Source: Chitinophaga sp. XS-30
Lineage (GTDB): Bacteria > Bacteroidota > Bacteroidia > Chitinophagales > Chitinophagaceae
Direction: 5' to 3'
Assembly (NCBI RefSeq): GCF_008086345.1
Contig: NZ_CP043006.1
Span: forward strand, 3,284,032 to 3,348,031
Length of the DNA: 64,000 bases
Shown: positions 42,785 to 51,749 of the stretch, piece by piece
Numbering within the stretch: position 1 is the stretch's first letter
How the letters are laid out: every line of letters begins with the position of its first letter
The notes under the pieces: model-generated
Database searches by the model: none
What the model was told of the DNA's origin: nothing
What the model saw: only the letters and a program-made list of their open reading frames with translations
Program-made: the position numbers and the translations under genes

Positions 42785-44126
42785 CGTGCTGAAAAACAGC
42801 CACCGGTTGCCTGCGGGATTGAATTTTGCTTTGTCCAAATGCAATAACGATCCTCAGCGCATATACGGGAAAGCCTACCAAAGCTGCCTCGCGGAGCTGC
42901 GCAACCCTGCTGCCGGAGAGGCTTTACGGGAGGAACGCCTGCTGGCTATCGTAAATAACGCCATCCGCGATGTGCCTTACTACCGCCGCCAGTACGGCGG
43001 CCAACCCATCCATTCCGTTGAAGCCTTCAAAGCCATAGCAGGGTTTATCAGCAAGCAAACGGTACAGGAAGACCCCGCGGCTTTCCGGCAAGAACATTTC
43101 CATGAAAGGGAGTACGACCTGGTGACCACCGGCGGAACAAGCGGCAAACCTTTGCAGCTGTACGTCCCCCGCAACCGCTACGCACGGGAATGGGCCACGG
43201 TACACCACGCCTGGAGCCGCGCAGGTTTCCGCTTCGATCACCGGGCCGTGCTGCGGAACCATCGCCTGCCCGCAGGCCGGGTTTGCGCCGTAAACCCCTT
43301 CACCAAAGAGATCATTTTCGACAACTTCCGGCTGACGGAAGAATACATGGCCGAGGTGTACAAAGTGATCCGGAAATACCGCATCCCTTTCATGCATGCC
43401 TATCCTTCCGCCGTACAACAGTTCTCCGCATTCTGTCATCGGGAGCAGCTGGACCTTTCCTTCCTGCGTGCTTTCCTCTGCAGCTCCGAGAACGTGTACC
43501 CGCATCAGTTAGATACCGTGCGGGAGCAGACCGGCGCCAGGTTGTTCTCCTTTTACGGTCACAGCGAAAAACTGGTGTTCGGCGCTTTCTGCGAGTTTAC
43601 CGATCATTTTCATATGGACCCGGATTACGGGTTCTTCGAGTTGGTGGATGAAAATGGAGCTACGGTCAATACCCCTGGTATGACCGGCGAGATCACCGGC
43701 ACCACGCTGTATAATAACGGCATGCCGCTGATCCGGTACAGAACAGGGGATTTTGCGGAATATCTCGGGGACCATTGTCCGCATTGCCATCGCAACATGC
43801 CTGTGCTGCGCCGCATCATGGGCCGCTGGAATGGGGAGAAGGTGTACAACCGGGACGGGTCGTACGTCACCACCACGGCGCTGAACCTGCACGACGATCT
43901 CTACCGGAAGATAGACGGGCTGCAATATTACCAGCGGGAGAAAGGCCAGCTGGAAATAAGGATCATCAGGAATCCCGCGTTCACCCCGGCAGATGAAGCG
44001 AAGCTGCTGCACAGCATCAGCACAAAATTATCGCCATCCTCCACCGTCACTGTGCGGCATGTGGAATGGCTGGAAAGAAAGCAGAACGGGAAATTCCTGC
44101 TGCTGATCAGTAATGTAGAATCATAG
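42756..44126 (+). CDS. PaaK/CapK-like adenylating enzyme of the exopolysaccharide operon
   Basis: This 456-residue protein is related to phenylacetate-CoA ligase and CapK. The nucleotide-binding loop TTGGTSGKPL lies near residue 122, and the later motifs SSENVYPHQLD, FYGHSEKLVF (replacing the usual YGxTE), EITGTTLYNNGMPLIRYRTGD and MGRWNGEKVY follow in order. CxxC-like CPHCHRNMP precedes the last. Such proteins are common in capsule loci and may activate an acyl group for transfer to the polymer, but their reaction is not established. It could pair with the acetyltransferase. Confidence 0.83.
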   Translation: MKILEQLKISVLKNSHRLPAGLNFALSKCNNDPQRIYGKAYQSCLAELRNPAAGEALREERLLAIVNNAIRDVPYYRRQYGGQPIHSVEAFKAIAGFISKQTVQEDPAAFRQEHFHEREYDLVTTGGTSGKPLQLYVPRNRYAREWATVHHAWSRAGFRFDHRAVLRNHRLPAGRVCAVNPFTKEIIFDNFRLTEEYMAEVYKVIRKYRIPFMHAYPSAVQQFSAFCHREQLDLSFLRAFLCSSENVYPHQLDTVREQTGARLFSFYGHSEKLVFGAFCEFTDHFHMDPDYGFFELVDENGATVNTPGMTGEITGTTLYNNGMPLIRYRTGDFAEYLGDHCPHCHRNMPVLRRIMGRWNGEKVYNRDGSYVTTTALNLHDDLYRKIDGLQYYQREKGQLEIRIIRNPAFTPADEAKLLHSISTKLSPSSTVTVRHVEWLERKQNGKFLLLISNVES

Positions 44127-44129
44127 AAC

Positions 44130-45314
44130 ATGGATATTGTTGCATCGTTTAACAGGCTGAAAGATTATTGCGAGCGGGAGGACTTCCGGGGCTGGGACCC
44201 CTATGATGGCCTGAACAGCACGGTATTCCGGCGTTTGCCCTGGTTGCCGGACAGGCGTTTGCCCCGGCTGGCCTGGATACAGATGATGAAGCGCACGCCA
44301 TTCAATTTACGTAAGGTGATGGGCGTGAAGAAAGCATACAATCCCAAAGGCCTCGGCCTCTTCCTGGCGGGTTACTGCAACCTCTACAAAAGAGAGCCGT
44401 CCGCGCTTTATCTGGACAAGATCAAATACCTGGCGGACAAGCTCATCAGCCTTCAGTCCACCGGCTACAGCGGCAGCTGCTGGGGGTATAATTTCGACTG
44501 GCAGGCACGGGCCTTCTTCCAGCCCCGGAATACCCCCACCGTAGTAGCCACCACCTATATCGCCAATGCGCTGATGGACGCCTGGGAGATCACAAAAGAG
44601 CAGCAGTACCTCACCGTAGCGCTGGGCAGCGCCGGGTTTGTGCTGTACGACCTCAACCGCAGTTATGATGATAAAGGGAACTTCGCCTTTTCCTATTCCC
44701 CGCAGGACCATACGCAGGTATTCAACGCTTCCCTGCTCGGTACCCGGCTGCTGGCCCGCATTTATCATTACACCCGGGACGTATCCCTCCTGAAGCCCGC
44801 GAGGCAATCCGCCGCATTCTGCTGCGATCACCGGCAGGAGAACGGCGCCTGGTCTTACGGCACCCTGCCTTTTCACCAGTGGACAGATAATTTTCATACC
44901 GGCTACAACCTGGAATGCCTCGCGGCCTACCAGTACTATACGCACGATCACAGCTTCCGCAAAGCGATTGAAAAAGGAACGGACTATTATCTGCGGACTT
45001 TCTTTACCGAAGAAGGCAAACCGAAATATTACAACAACAAACTTTATCCGCTGGATGTGCATAATACCGCGCAGCTCATCATCACCCTGTCCCGCCTCGG
45101 CCTCTTTGGCCAGCACCGGCCGCTGATGGATAAAGTGCTGGGATGGACGATAAACAATATGCAGGACCGCGAAGGCTATTTCTATTACCAGCTCCGCCGC
45201 GGCCTGAATGTGCGAACACCCTACATGCGCTGGGCGCAGGCCTGGATGTTCAATGCCATGTCGCTTTACCTACTTGAAATAAAATCAGATCATGACCAGA
45301 ACAGCTATTTGTAA
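44130..45314 (+). CDS. Alpha/alpha-toroid protein of unknown activity
   Basis: This 394-residue protein has no signal peptide. Regular helix pairs with the pattern of six-hairpin glycosidase-type toroids are seen: LGLFLAGYCNLYK, TYIANALMDAWEIT, ASLLGTRLLARIYH, TGYNLECLAAYQYYT, AQLIITLSRLGLFG and RWAQAWMFNAMSLYLLE. Aromatic residues and Asp/His (SYGTLPFHQWTDNFHTGYN) line what would be the central cleft. It might trim or bind a lipid-linked oligosaccharide in the cytosol. No catalytic pair can be named. It overlaps the next gene by 23 bp. Confidence 0.62.
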   Translation: MDIVASFNRLKDYCEREDFRGWDPYDGLNSTVFRRLPWLPDRRLPRLAWIQMMKRTPFNLRKVMGVKKAYNPKGLGLFLAGYCNLYKREPSALYLDKIKYLADKLISLQSTGYSGSCWGYNFDWQARAFFQPRNTPTVVATTYIANALMDAWEITKEQQYLTVALGSAGFVLYDLNRSYDDKGNFAFSYSPQDHTQVFNASLLGTRLLARIYHYTRDVSLLKPARQSAAFCCDHRQENGAWSYGTLPFHQWTDNFHTGYNLECLAAYQYYTHDHSFRKAIEKGTDYYLRTFFTEEGKPKYYNNKLYPLDVHNTAQLIITLSRLGLFGQHRPLMDKVLGWTINNMQDREGYFYYQLRRGLNVRTPYMRWAQAWMFNAMSLYLLEIKSDHDQNSYL

Positions 45315-46032
45315 CATCCCTGTGGATGTGCTGACGATGCAGCAAACGCTGGATCATATTGAAGACGCCATCACCCGGCGCAAACAGATACAACATGTGG
45401 TGATCAATGCCGCAAAGGTAGTGCATGCACAGAAAGACCCCGGGCTGAGAAATGCCATCGTCAACTGTGATATCATCAATGCAGACGGCCAGTCCATCGT
45501 CTGGGCCTCCCGTTTCCTCGGCAAGGCCCTGCCGGAACGCGTGGCCGGTATCGACCTGATGGAAGCGCTGATAGCGCTGGCAGGTAAAAAACGCTATAAA
45601 ATATTCCTGCTTGGCGCAAAAGAAGAAGTGGTAAAAAAGGTGGCAGATATCTACACCGCGCAACATGGCGCCGGTATCATCGCCGGTTACCGCAACGGGT
45701 ACTTCAAACCGGAAGAGGAAGCGCAGGTAGCCGCGGAGATCGCCGTGTCCGGCGCGGATATGCTCTTTGTCGCCATCACTTCCCCGAAGAAAGAACTGTT
45801 CCTCGACGAATACAACGACGTGATCAACATCCCCTTTACCATGGGCGTCGGCGGCAGCTTCGACGTAGTGGCAGGGCTGACGAAACGCGCACCCCGCTGG
45901 ATGCAGCGCATCGGCATGGAATGGTTCTACCGCCTGGCACAGGAGCCGCGCCGGATGTGGAAACGTTATCTCATCGGGAACAGCGCGTTCATCTATCTCG
46001 TACTGAAAGAAAAACTGAAGTTCAAACACTGA
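45292..46032 (+). CDS. WecG/TagA/CpsF-family glycosyltransferase
   Basis: This 246-residue protein has the family signature at VVINAAKVVHAQKDPGLRNAIVNCDIINADGQSIVWASRFLG; the Asp in NADGQ is the proposed catalytic base. The later GYRNGYF, DMLFVAITSPKKELF and GVGGSFDVVAGLTKRAP also match. TagA and WecG transfer N-acetylmannosamine or its uronate to a lipid-linked acceptor. The adjacent epimerase would supply UDP-ManNAc. The start is 23 bp inside the previous gene. Confidence 0.9.
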   Translation: MTRTAICNIPVDVLTMQQTLDHIEDAITRRKQIQHVVINAAKVVHAQKDPGLRNAIVNCDIINADGQSIVWASRFLGKALPERVAGIDLMEALIALAGKKRYKIFLLGAKEEVVKKVADIYTAQHGAGIIAGYRNGYFKPEEEAQVAAEIAVSGADMLFVAITSPKKELFLDEYNDVINIPFTMGVGGSFDVVAGLTKRAPRWMQRIGMEWFYRLAQEPRRMWKRYLIGNSAFIYLVLKEKLKFKH

Positions 46033-46034
46033 CC

Positions 46035-47156
46035 ATGAAAATTACCATCGTCGCCGGCGCACGCCCCAATTTCATGAAGATAGCCCCCATCATAGACGCT
46101 ATCCGCGAGGCAGCATCCGGCGGAGCCGAAATCAGCTACAGGCTGGTGCATACCGGGCAGCATTATGACAAAAAGATGAGCGAGGATTTCTTTGAGCAAC
46201 TGGGCATTCCGGAGCCGGATGCCAACCTGGAAGCCGGAGGCGGCACACAGGCGGAACAGACGGCCAATATCATGGTCCGCTTTGAAAAAGAGCTGATGCT
46301 GCACCCGGCGGACCTGGTGCTGGTAGTGGGAGACGTAACCTCCACCATGGCTTGCGCCATTGTGGCAAAGAAACTGCATACCCGTGTGGCGCATGTGGAA
46401 GCCGGCATACGCTCCGGGGACATCAGCATGCCGGAAGAGGTCAACCGCCTGGTAACGGATGTGCTGACGGACTACTATTTCACCACATCGCCCATTGCCA
46501 ACCGTAATCTCCAGCGAAGCGGCGTGGAAGAGGACCGGATCTTTTTCGTGGGAAACACCATGATCGATACCCTGTTGAAGCAGATGCCCCGTTTCCGGCA
46601 ACCCGCCATCTGGAAAAACGCAGCCCTGCAGCCGCGGGAATATTTCGTGGTCACCCTTCACCGGCCGGCGAATGTGGACCAGCAGGGGCAGCTGCAGCAA
46701 CTCCTGCGGGAGATCATTATACTGAGCAGGGGGCTGCCGGTGATCTTCCCGGTACATCCCCGTACGGCAAAAGTGTTGGCCGGTACAGGGCTTGTTGCGC
46801 CGAACCTCCATCTCACGGAGCCTTTGAGCTACCTGGAGTTCAACTACCTCGTACAGCATGCAAAGGCCGTGATCACAGACTCCGGCGGCATCACCGAAGA
46901 AACCACGGTGATGGGGGTGCCCTGCATGACGCTGCGGGACAATACGGAAAGGCCCGAAACCTGCCTGACCGGTACAAACGAACTGCTCGGCACCGCGCCG
47001 GAAGCATTGCGCCCGGCCATGGAAAAACTCTTTGCCGGGCAATGGAAAAAGGGCGGCATTCCCGAACTGTGGGATGGCAAAACAGCCCACAGGATCATAC
47101 GGCATTTGCTGGGAATATCCACCATTAATCCTCCCATGGTAGCGGATTATAAGTAG
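46035..47156 (+). CDS. wecB: UDP-N-acetylglucosamine 2-epimerase (non-hydrolysing)
   Basis: ATG 46035 lies two bases after the WecG-type gene and gives 373 residues, the usual WecB length. The signatures are clear: VAGARPNFMKIAPI at the N-terminus, LVHTGQHYDKKMSEDFFEQLGIP, ARVAHVEAGIRSGD near 120 and TDSGGITEETTVMGVPCMTLR near 282. It converts UDP-GlcNAc to UDP-ManNAc in the cytosol. No UDP-ManNAc dehydrogenase is present in the window, so the polymer may contain ManNAc rather than ManNAcA. It is the last gene of the operon. Confidence 0.94.
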   Translation: MKITIVAGARPNFMKIAPIIDAIREAASGGAEISYRLVHTGQHYDKKMSEDFFEQLGIPEPDANLEAGGGTQAEQTANIMVRFEKELMLHPADLVLVVGDVTSTMACAIVAKKLHTRVAHVEAGIRSGDISMPEEVNRLVTDVLTDYYFTTSPIANRNLQRSGVEEDRIFFVGNTMIDTLLKQMPRFRQPAIWKNAALQPREYFVVTLHRPANVDQQGQLQQLLREIIILSRGLPVIFPVHPRTAKVLAGTGLVAPNLHLTEPLSYLEFNYLVQHAKAVITDSGGITEETTVMGVPCMTLRDNTERPETCLTGTNELLGTAPEALRPAMEKLFAGQWKKGGIPELWDGKTAHRIIRHLLGISTINPPMVADYK

Positions 47157-47232
47157 GATAAGCCATATCTGATTCATATCAAAGCCATATCCTATTCATA
47201 GATAAGTCATCTTGATAATGATATGGCTTATC
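47157..47232. repeat. Long inverted repeat after the exopolysaccharide operon
   Basis: GATAAGCCATATC (47157-47169) and GATATGGCTTATC (47220-47232) are perfect 13-bp inverted copies around a 50-bp loop. AAGCCATATC occurs a third time inside the loop (47182-47191), so alternative pairings exist. It begins directly after the wecB stop. There is no T tract, so it is not a classical terminator; it may protect the transcript end or mark a mobile-element scar. Confidence 0.6.
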
Positions 47233-47554
47233 TATGGCTTGACTTTGGGTAAAGACTGAATAAATAATCAATCGTGCTGCTTGAAGGAGCAATACAAGGC
47301 CCTTTGAATATCTGGCCATGATACTGTTATACAGCGGATTACATACTGCCGTCTCGGGTAATGCGGACTCTTTTATAGTCCGGTTTCCTCCTGATATTGT
47401 TGTATAGCCGGATTTCAGGCAGCCGTCACAATTTCACCGGAAAAACTGCAGATAATTGCGTATTTTTATCATCCATTCTTATACATCCTGATACATGACA
47501 TAGCGAGCAGGTAAGCCGAAAACTGTAATTATAGAGTAGGCATAATCTAGTTTG
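47233..47554. other. Non-coding spacer after the exopolysaccharide operon
   Basis: This AT-richer stretch holds no credible gene or RNA signature. Short imperfect repeats of the TATACAGCGGATTACA / TATAGCCGGATTTCA type occur around 47335 and 47403. The promoter of the small membrane protein is probably near its right end. Confidence 0.5.
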
Positions 47555-47800
47555 ATGATGATCATCATTGCGTTGCTTTGTCCGGGTCTTTCCTTCCTGT
47601 TCCGGGGAAAGATCATTTCCGCTCTCTTAGCTTTCATTTTGCAATTTGTGGCGGTGCTGACCTTCGTGTTCTTTGGCGCCGGTTTCCTGTTATGGGGACT
47701 GCTGGCCTTCTGGGCGGTATCTTCCTATAACAATGCCCGGGCAGACAGGCGGAACCGCGAGATGGTCAGGGCCATGCAGGCGAGGGGCTACCGTAGATAA
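47555..47800 (+). CDS. Small membrane protein
   Basis: This 81-residue protein (start ATG 47555 or 47558; the upstream TTG is unlikely) has two membrane helices (MIIIALLCPGLSFLFRG and LLAFILQFVAVLTFVFFGAGFLLWGLLAFWAV), followed by a basic tail rich in Arg (RADRRNREMVRAMQARGYRR). Length and layout are like the Pmp3/YqaE class of small inner-membrane proteins, but the sequence match is not close enough to name it. Confidence 0.65.
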   Translation: MMIIIALLCPGLSFLFRGKIISALLAFILQFVAVLTFVFFGAGFLLWGLLAFWAVSSYNNARADRRNREMVRAMQARGYRR

Positions 47801-47868
47801 CCCCCTTTTCTGCCGCTATTAACGGTAACGTCATACCAGCATTCCGGAAATATTGCTATTTTGGCTGA

Positions 47869-50343
47869 ATGGACACGAGAAGGGAATTTCTACGAAAAGC
47901 AGCATTGCTCACCGGGGCAGGCGGACTGGCCAACATCCTCCCGGAAACCATTCAAAGGGCCATGGCCATTGATCCCGCTCCCGGAAGCAGCTATCTCGAT
48001 GCCGAACATGTGGTTTTTCTCATGCAGGAAAACCGGTCTTTCGACCACTGTTTCGGCACCCTCAAAGGCGTGCGCGGTTTCAACGACCCCAGGGCGCTGA
48101 AACTCGAGAACGGCAATCCCGTTTTTCTCCAGTCCAATGCGGCGGGCGAAACCTACGCTCCCTTCCGTATGAACATCAAAGACACCAAAGCCACCTGGAT
48201 GAGTGCGCTCCCGCATGCCTGGGCAGATCAGGTGGATGCGCGGAATAATGGGAAGTACGATAAATGGCTTGATATAAAACGTTCCGGCAACAAAGCCTAC
48301 AGCAAAATGCCGCTGACAATGGGGTATTACAACCGGGAAGACCTTCCTTTCTATTACGCCCTGGCCGATGCTTTCACGGTATGCGACCAGCATTTCTGCT
48401 CGTCGCTGACCGGCACCACGCCCAACCGCCTGTTCTTCTTTACCGGCACCATCCGCCAGGAGCAGAACGGCAAGGCAAAGGCCAATGTCTGGAATTCAGA
48501 TGTGGATTACGGGAAACAGGCCAGTTGGAAGACCTTCCCGGAAACGCTGGAAGAGCATGATATCTCCTGGAAGATCTATCAGAACGAGATCAGTGTGGGT
48601 GTTGGTTTTGAAGGGGAGGAAGATTCCTGGCTCGCCAATTTTACGGATAATCCCATTGAATGGTTTTCCCAATATCATGTGGAATATTCGGAGGCTCATC
48701 AGCAGCATCTGCGGAAACTGCAGGATACCCTGCCGCAGGAAATCACCACGCTCGAAACCCGCCTGTCTGCCCAAACCCCGGGCAGCGAAGAACATGCGGC
48801 CACAACAAAAACACTGGGCCGCCGCCGGGCCGCACTGGAAAAGGCCAGAGCGGTGCTGGACAAGATCGCGGAAACACCCTTCAGCGCATTGCCGGAAAGG
48901 GAGCAACAGCTGCACCGGAAAGCATTTAGCACCAATGTAAACGATCCCGCATATCACCAGCTCACCAGCCTGAAATATAACGATGGCGATACCGAAAGGG
49001 AAGTGAAACTGCCTGCAGGCGATATCCTGCACCAGTTCCGCCAGGATGTGAAGAACGGGCAGCTGCCCGTCGTATCCTGGATCGTGGCGCCGGAGAATTT
49101 CTCCGATCATCCCGGCGCGCCCTGGTATGGCGCCTGGTATGTATCCGAGGTGATGGATATCCTTACACAGAACCCCGAGGTCTGGAAGAAGACCATCTTC
49201 GTGCTGACCTATGATGAGAACGATGGTTATTTCGATCATGTGCCGCCCTTTGTGGCGCCAAAACCCGCCGATCCTTCCTCGGGGAAAGTTTCTGCCGGTA
49301 TAGACACCGCGGTGGAATACGTAACCCCTGAAACGCAGGCGCCGGGCGATGATGTCCGTGCCAGCGCCATAGGCCTCGGGTACCGGGTGCCGATGGTGGT
49401 GGCATCGCCCTGGAGCCGGGGAGGGTACGTCAATTCCCAGGTGTTCGACCATACCTCCGATCTCCAGTTCCTGGAAAAATTCCTGTCGCACAGGACCCGT
49501 AAAAAAATAGCCGCAGAAAATATCTCCGCCTGGAGGCGTACCGTTTGTGGTGACCTGACCTCCGTTTTCCGCCCCTGGAACGGGGAGAAGATCAAGCCTC
49601 CCGCATCGGTAGATAAAGAAGCGTTCATAAAAACGGTGCACCAGGCGAAGTTCCGGGAAGCACCCGCGAATTTCATCAAGCTTACGCAGAAGGAGATCAG
49701 CCAGTTTAATGCCGGTGGCGGGCTGGCTGCCATGCCGCAGCAGGAACCGGGCATACGCCCCTCATGCGCCATTCCATACGAGCTGTATGCTGATGCTAAA
49801 CCCGATGCCGGACGCAAAAACGTCATCCTGCAACTTTCCGCCCGCAACCAGCTATTCGGCGCATCAGCCGCGGGCGCACCCTTTTCCGTGTACACCGGCA
49901 GCCGGATGGAAAACCGCTCCTATGCCGTAAAGGCGGGAGATGAGCTGACAGATGCCTTTGCCTTCGAAGATGGCGCGTACCACCTGCGGGTGTACGGCCC
50001 GAACGGATTTTACCGGGAAATGAAAGGAGATGAAAGCGACCCTGAATTGATGATAAAGACCGATTACCGGAAAAGCGGTATCCTGATGCTGGAGCTCCGC
50101 AATGATGGCAACGAAACGCTGGAACTGGAAGTGCGCGACAATGCCTACAAAAGCAAACGCCTGTCCGCCGCAACAGCACCGGGAAAGGGTGTGGTATGGC
50201 CATTAAACCTCGCAAAAAGCCACGGCTGGTACGATTTCAGCATTATTGTGAAAGGCGCGGGCCGTTTCGAGCGGCGGTATGCCGGGCATCTGGAAACGGG
50301 GAAACCGAGTTTCAGCGATCCTTTGATGGGGAGAGTGGTGTAG
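47869..50343 (+). CDS. Tat-exported phosphocholine-specific phospholipase C
   Basis: This 824-residue protein opens with a twin-arginine signal (DTRREFLRKAALLTGAGGLAN). The phosphoesterase domain has the non-haemolytic PLC motifs EHVVFLMQENRSFDHCFGTL, SLTGTTPNRLFFFTG, VLTYDENDGYFDHVPPF and VASPWSRGGYVNS. Two C-terminal beta domains of the DUF756 kind follow from about residue 640. The family cleaves phosphatidylcholine or sphingomyelin outside the cytoplasm, releasing phosphocholine. It is monocistronic. A TATTTTGG -7-like element lies about 14 bp before the ATG, so the leader may be very short. Confidence 0.93.
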   Translation: MDTRREFLRKAALLTGAGGLANILPETIQRAMAIDPAPGSSYLDAEHVVFLMQENRSFDHCFGTLKGVRGFNDPRALKLENGNPVFLQSNAAGETYAPFRMNIKDTKATWMSALPHAWADQVDARNNGKYDKWLDIKRSGNKAYSKMPLTMGYYNREDLPFYYALADAFTVCDQHFCSSLTGTTPNRLFFFTGTIRQEQNGKAKANVWNSDVDYGKQASWKTFPETLEEHDISWKIYQNEISVGVGFEGEEDSWLANFTDNPIEWFSQYHVEYSEAHQQHLRKLQDTLPQEITTLETRLSAQTPGSEEHAATTKTLGRRRAALEKARAVLDKIAETPFSALPEREQQLHRKAFSTNVNDPAYHQLTSLKYNDGDTEREVKLPAGDILHQFRQDVKNGQLPVVSWIVAPENFSDHPGAPWYGAWYVSEVMDILTQNPEVWKKTIFVLTYDENDGYFDHVPPFVAPKPADPSSGKVSAGIDTAVEYVTPETQAPGDDVRASAIGLGYRVPMVVASPWSRGGYVNSQVFDHTSDLQFLEKFLSHRTRKKIAAENISAWRRTVCGDLTSVFRPWNGEKIKPPASVDKEAFIKTVHQAKFREAPANFIKLTQKEISQFNAGGGLAAMPQQEPGIRPSCAIPYELYADAKPDAGRKNVILQLSARNQLFGASAAGAPFSVYTGSRMENRSYAVKAGDELTDAFAFEDGAYHLRVYGPNGFYREMKGDESDPELMIKTDYRKSGILMLELRNDGNETLELEVRDNAYKSKRLSAATAPGKGVVWPLNLAKSHGWYDFSIIVKGAGRFERRYAGHLETGKPSFSDPLMGRVV

Positions 50344-50505
50344 CATTTCCGCTGACTCATCCATTGAACCCGCCATTATTCCCACCCCAGGCATCCGGGA
50401 ATTGTCAATACGTAGTTATACCTTTTTTTTCGGGAGCTTTTACCTGACGGATCTTCGGTCCGCCGCCATATCTTGCATTTACTCACATAAAAAAATACAA
50501 CGGTT

Positions 50506-51024
50506 ATGAAAAGATCTCAATCATTTTTGTATTTCCTGATTCTGCTGCTCATCGCCCTGCTGGTGTACGCCTGGTTCTTCCGCCGCATACCGGTGAATGA
50601 TGAAGTGGCAAAGGCACATGTGATATCCATGGACGAAGCAGCGGGTTACACCCATGCATTCGCGAATGCCAAAATGCAGCTGGCCCGGCAGTTGCAGGAC
50701 ACCGGTTACCTGAACAGGGAGTTCAACCTCCCGGTATGCGAGATGTTCAATAAAGATGCCATTGCTGCTCTGCTGAACCAGCAAGGCGCTACCGGTATCC
50801 GCATCTATCTCGGCCTGAATGAAAAAAAGGAGGTCTGCTTTGTGATCGTTCCTACCTCCGGCGAAGGAAAGGATATCCGCAGCAGGCTGGTGTCGGACAA
50901 CGGTTTCTCCATACCTGGTATCTCCAAAGCCATGGCACAGGCGAATGAGTTTGAGCAGGCGCTGGAAAGAGGCATCCGCTGCCCGCATATGTGCGACCTC
51001 GAAAGCCCGCTGTCCCTGCCCTGA
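50506..51024 (+). CDS. Membrane-anchored protein of unknown function
   Basis: This 172-residue protein has one N-terminal membrane helix (FLYFLILLLIALLVYAWFF) and a soluble domain with three Cys residues in the second half (VCEMF, VCFVIVPT, RCPHMCDL). The segment GATGIRIYLGLNEKKEVCFVIVP looks like a beta-alpha-beta core. No family is recognised. A TATCTTGC element near 50471 may be its promoter. It lies 51 bp before the membrane protein and kinase genes, and may belong to their signalling unit. Confidence 0.6.
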   Translation: MKRSQSFLYFLILLLIALLVYAWFFRRIPVNDEVAKAHVISMDEAAGYTHAFANAKMQLARQLQDTGYLNREFNLPVCEMFNKDAIAALLNQQGATGIRIYLGLNEKKEVCFVIVPTSGEGKDIRSRLVSDNGFSIPGISKAMAQANEFEQALERGIRCPHMCDLESPLSLP

Positions 51025-51075
51025 GCCGGCAACCGGATGTGATCCGATCAAGATGAAAATTCAATTGTTAAGCCG

Positions 51076-51741
51076 ATGTCGCTGAATATAGCCCTGCTGT
51101 TTAGTAGTACGGTACTGATACCCCTGATCATGGGACTGATACGCGCGAACCGCGTACAGGCGAACTATCAGCCATTTTTGTTATTCCTGCTGCTGGCCTT
51201 TACCTCGGAAGTGGTGGGCTATGTGAGCGCAAAGCTCACCCGCAGTAACATGCTTTCCACCAACATATACACCCTGCTGGAAGCAGGTCTGATCCTCTAC
51301 CAGTTCTATGCCTGGGGCTTTCTCAAAAAGCGGCCCCGGTTGACGATAGTGCTGGTAGGGGCTTACCTGCTCACCTGGATATTGGAGAACCTGGTGGCCG
51401 GCCGCCTCAGCGAAAGCTTCTGCTCCTATTTTGTAGTATTGTATTCCCTCGTTACCGTATTGCTCTGCATCAACGAGATCAATTCGCTGATCACGGCATG
51501 GAGCGGCAACCTCTTTACCCATTCCAGGTTCCTGATCTGCACTGGTTTTATCATCATCGGCGTGTACAGCCTCATCACCGAAGGCACCATGCTCATAGAC
51601 CCGGAAAACTCCTTTGTGATCAACAAGATCTTCACATTGTACATTTTTATCAATGCTTTCGTTAATATTGTTTACGCAGTAGCCGTGTATTTCATGCCCG
51701 TCAGGGATGATTACTATTTTTCAAAGCGGTTCAAAGCGTAA
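51076..51741 (+). CDS. Integral membrane protein upstream of a histidine kinase
   Basis: This 221-residue protein has about six to seven membrane helices (LNIALLFSSTVLIPLIMGLI, FLLFLLLAFTSEVVGYV, TIVLVGAYLLTWILENLV and others) and a short charged C-terminus. No family name is evident. It ends eight bases before the NarX-type kinase gene, whose own membrane part is only one helix, so it may be the sensing partner of that kinase. That pairing is inferred. Confidence 0.65.
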   Translation: MSLNIALLFSSTVLIPLIMGLIRANRVQANYQPFLLFLLLAFTSEVVGYVSAKLTRSNMLSTNIYTLLEAGLILYQFYAWGFLKKRPRLTIVLVGAYLLTWILENLVAGRLSESFCSYFVVLYSLVTVLLCINEINSLITAWSGNLFTHSRFLICTGFIIIGVYSLITEGTMLIDPENSFVINKIFTLYIFINAFVNIVYAVAVYFMPVRDDYYFSKRFKA

Positions 51742-51749
51742 TAAACCCC

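Noticed and set aside
47233..47554. tRNA or small RNA gene
   Set aside because: No cloverleaf, CCA end or conserved T-loop could be found in the spacer.
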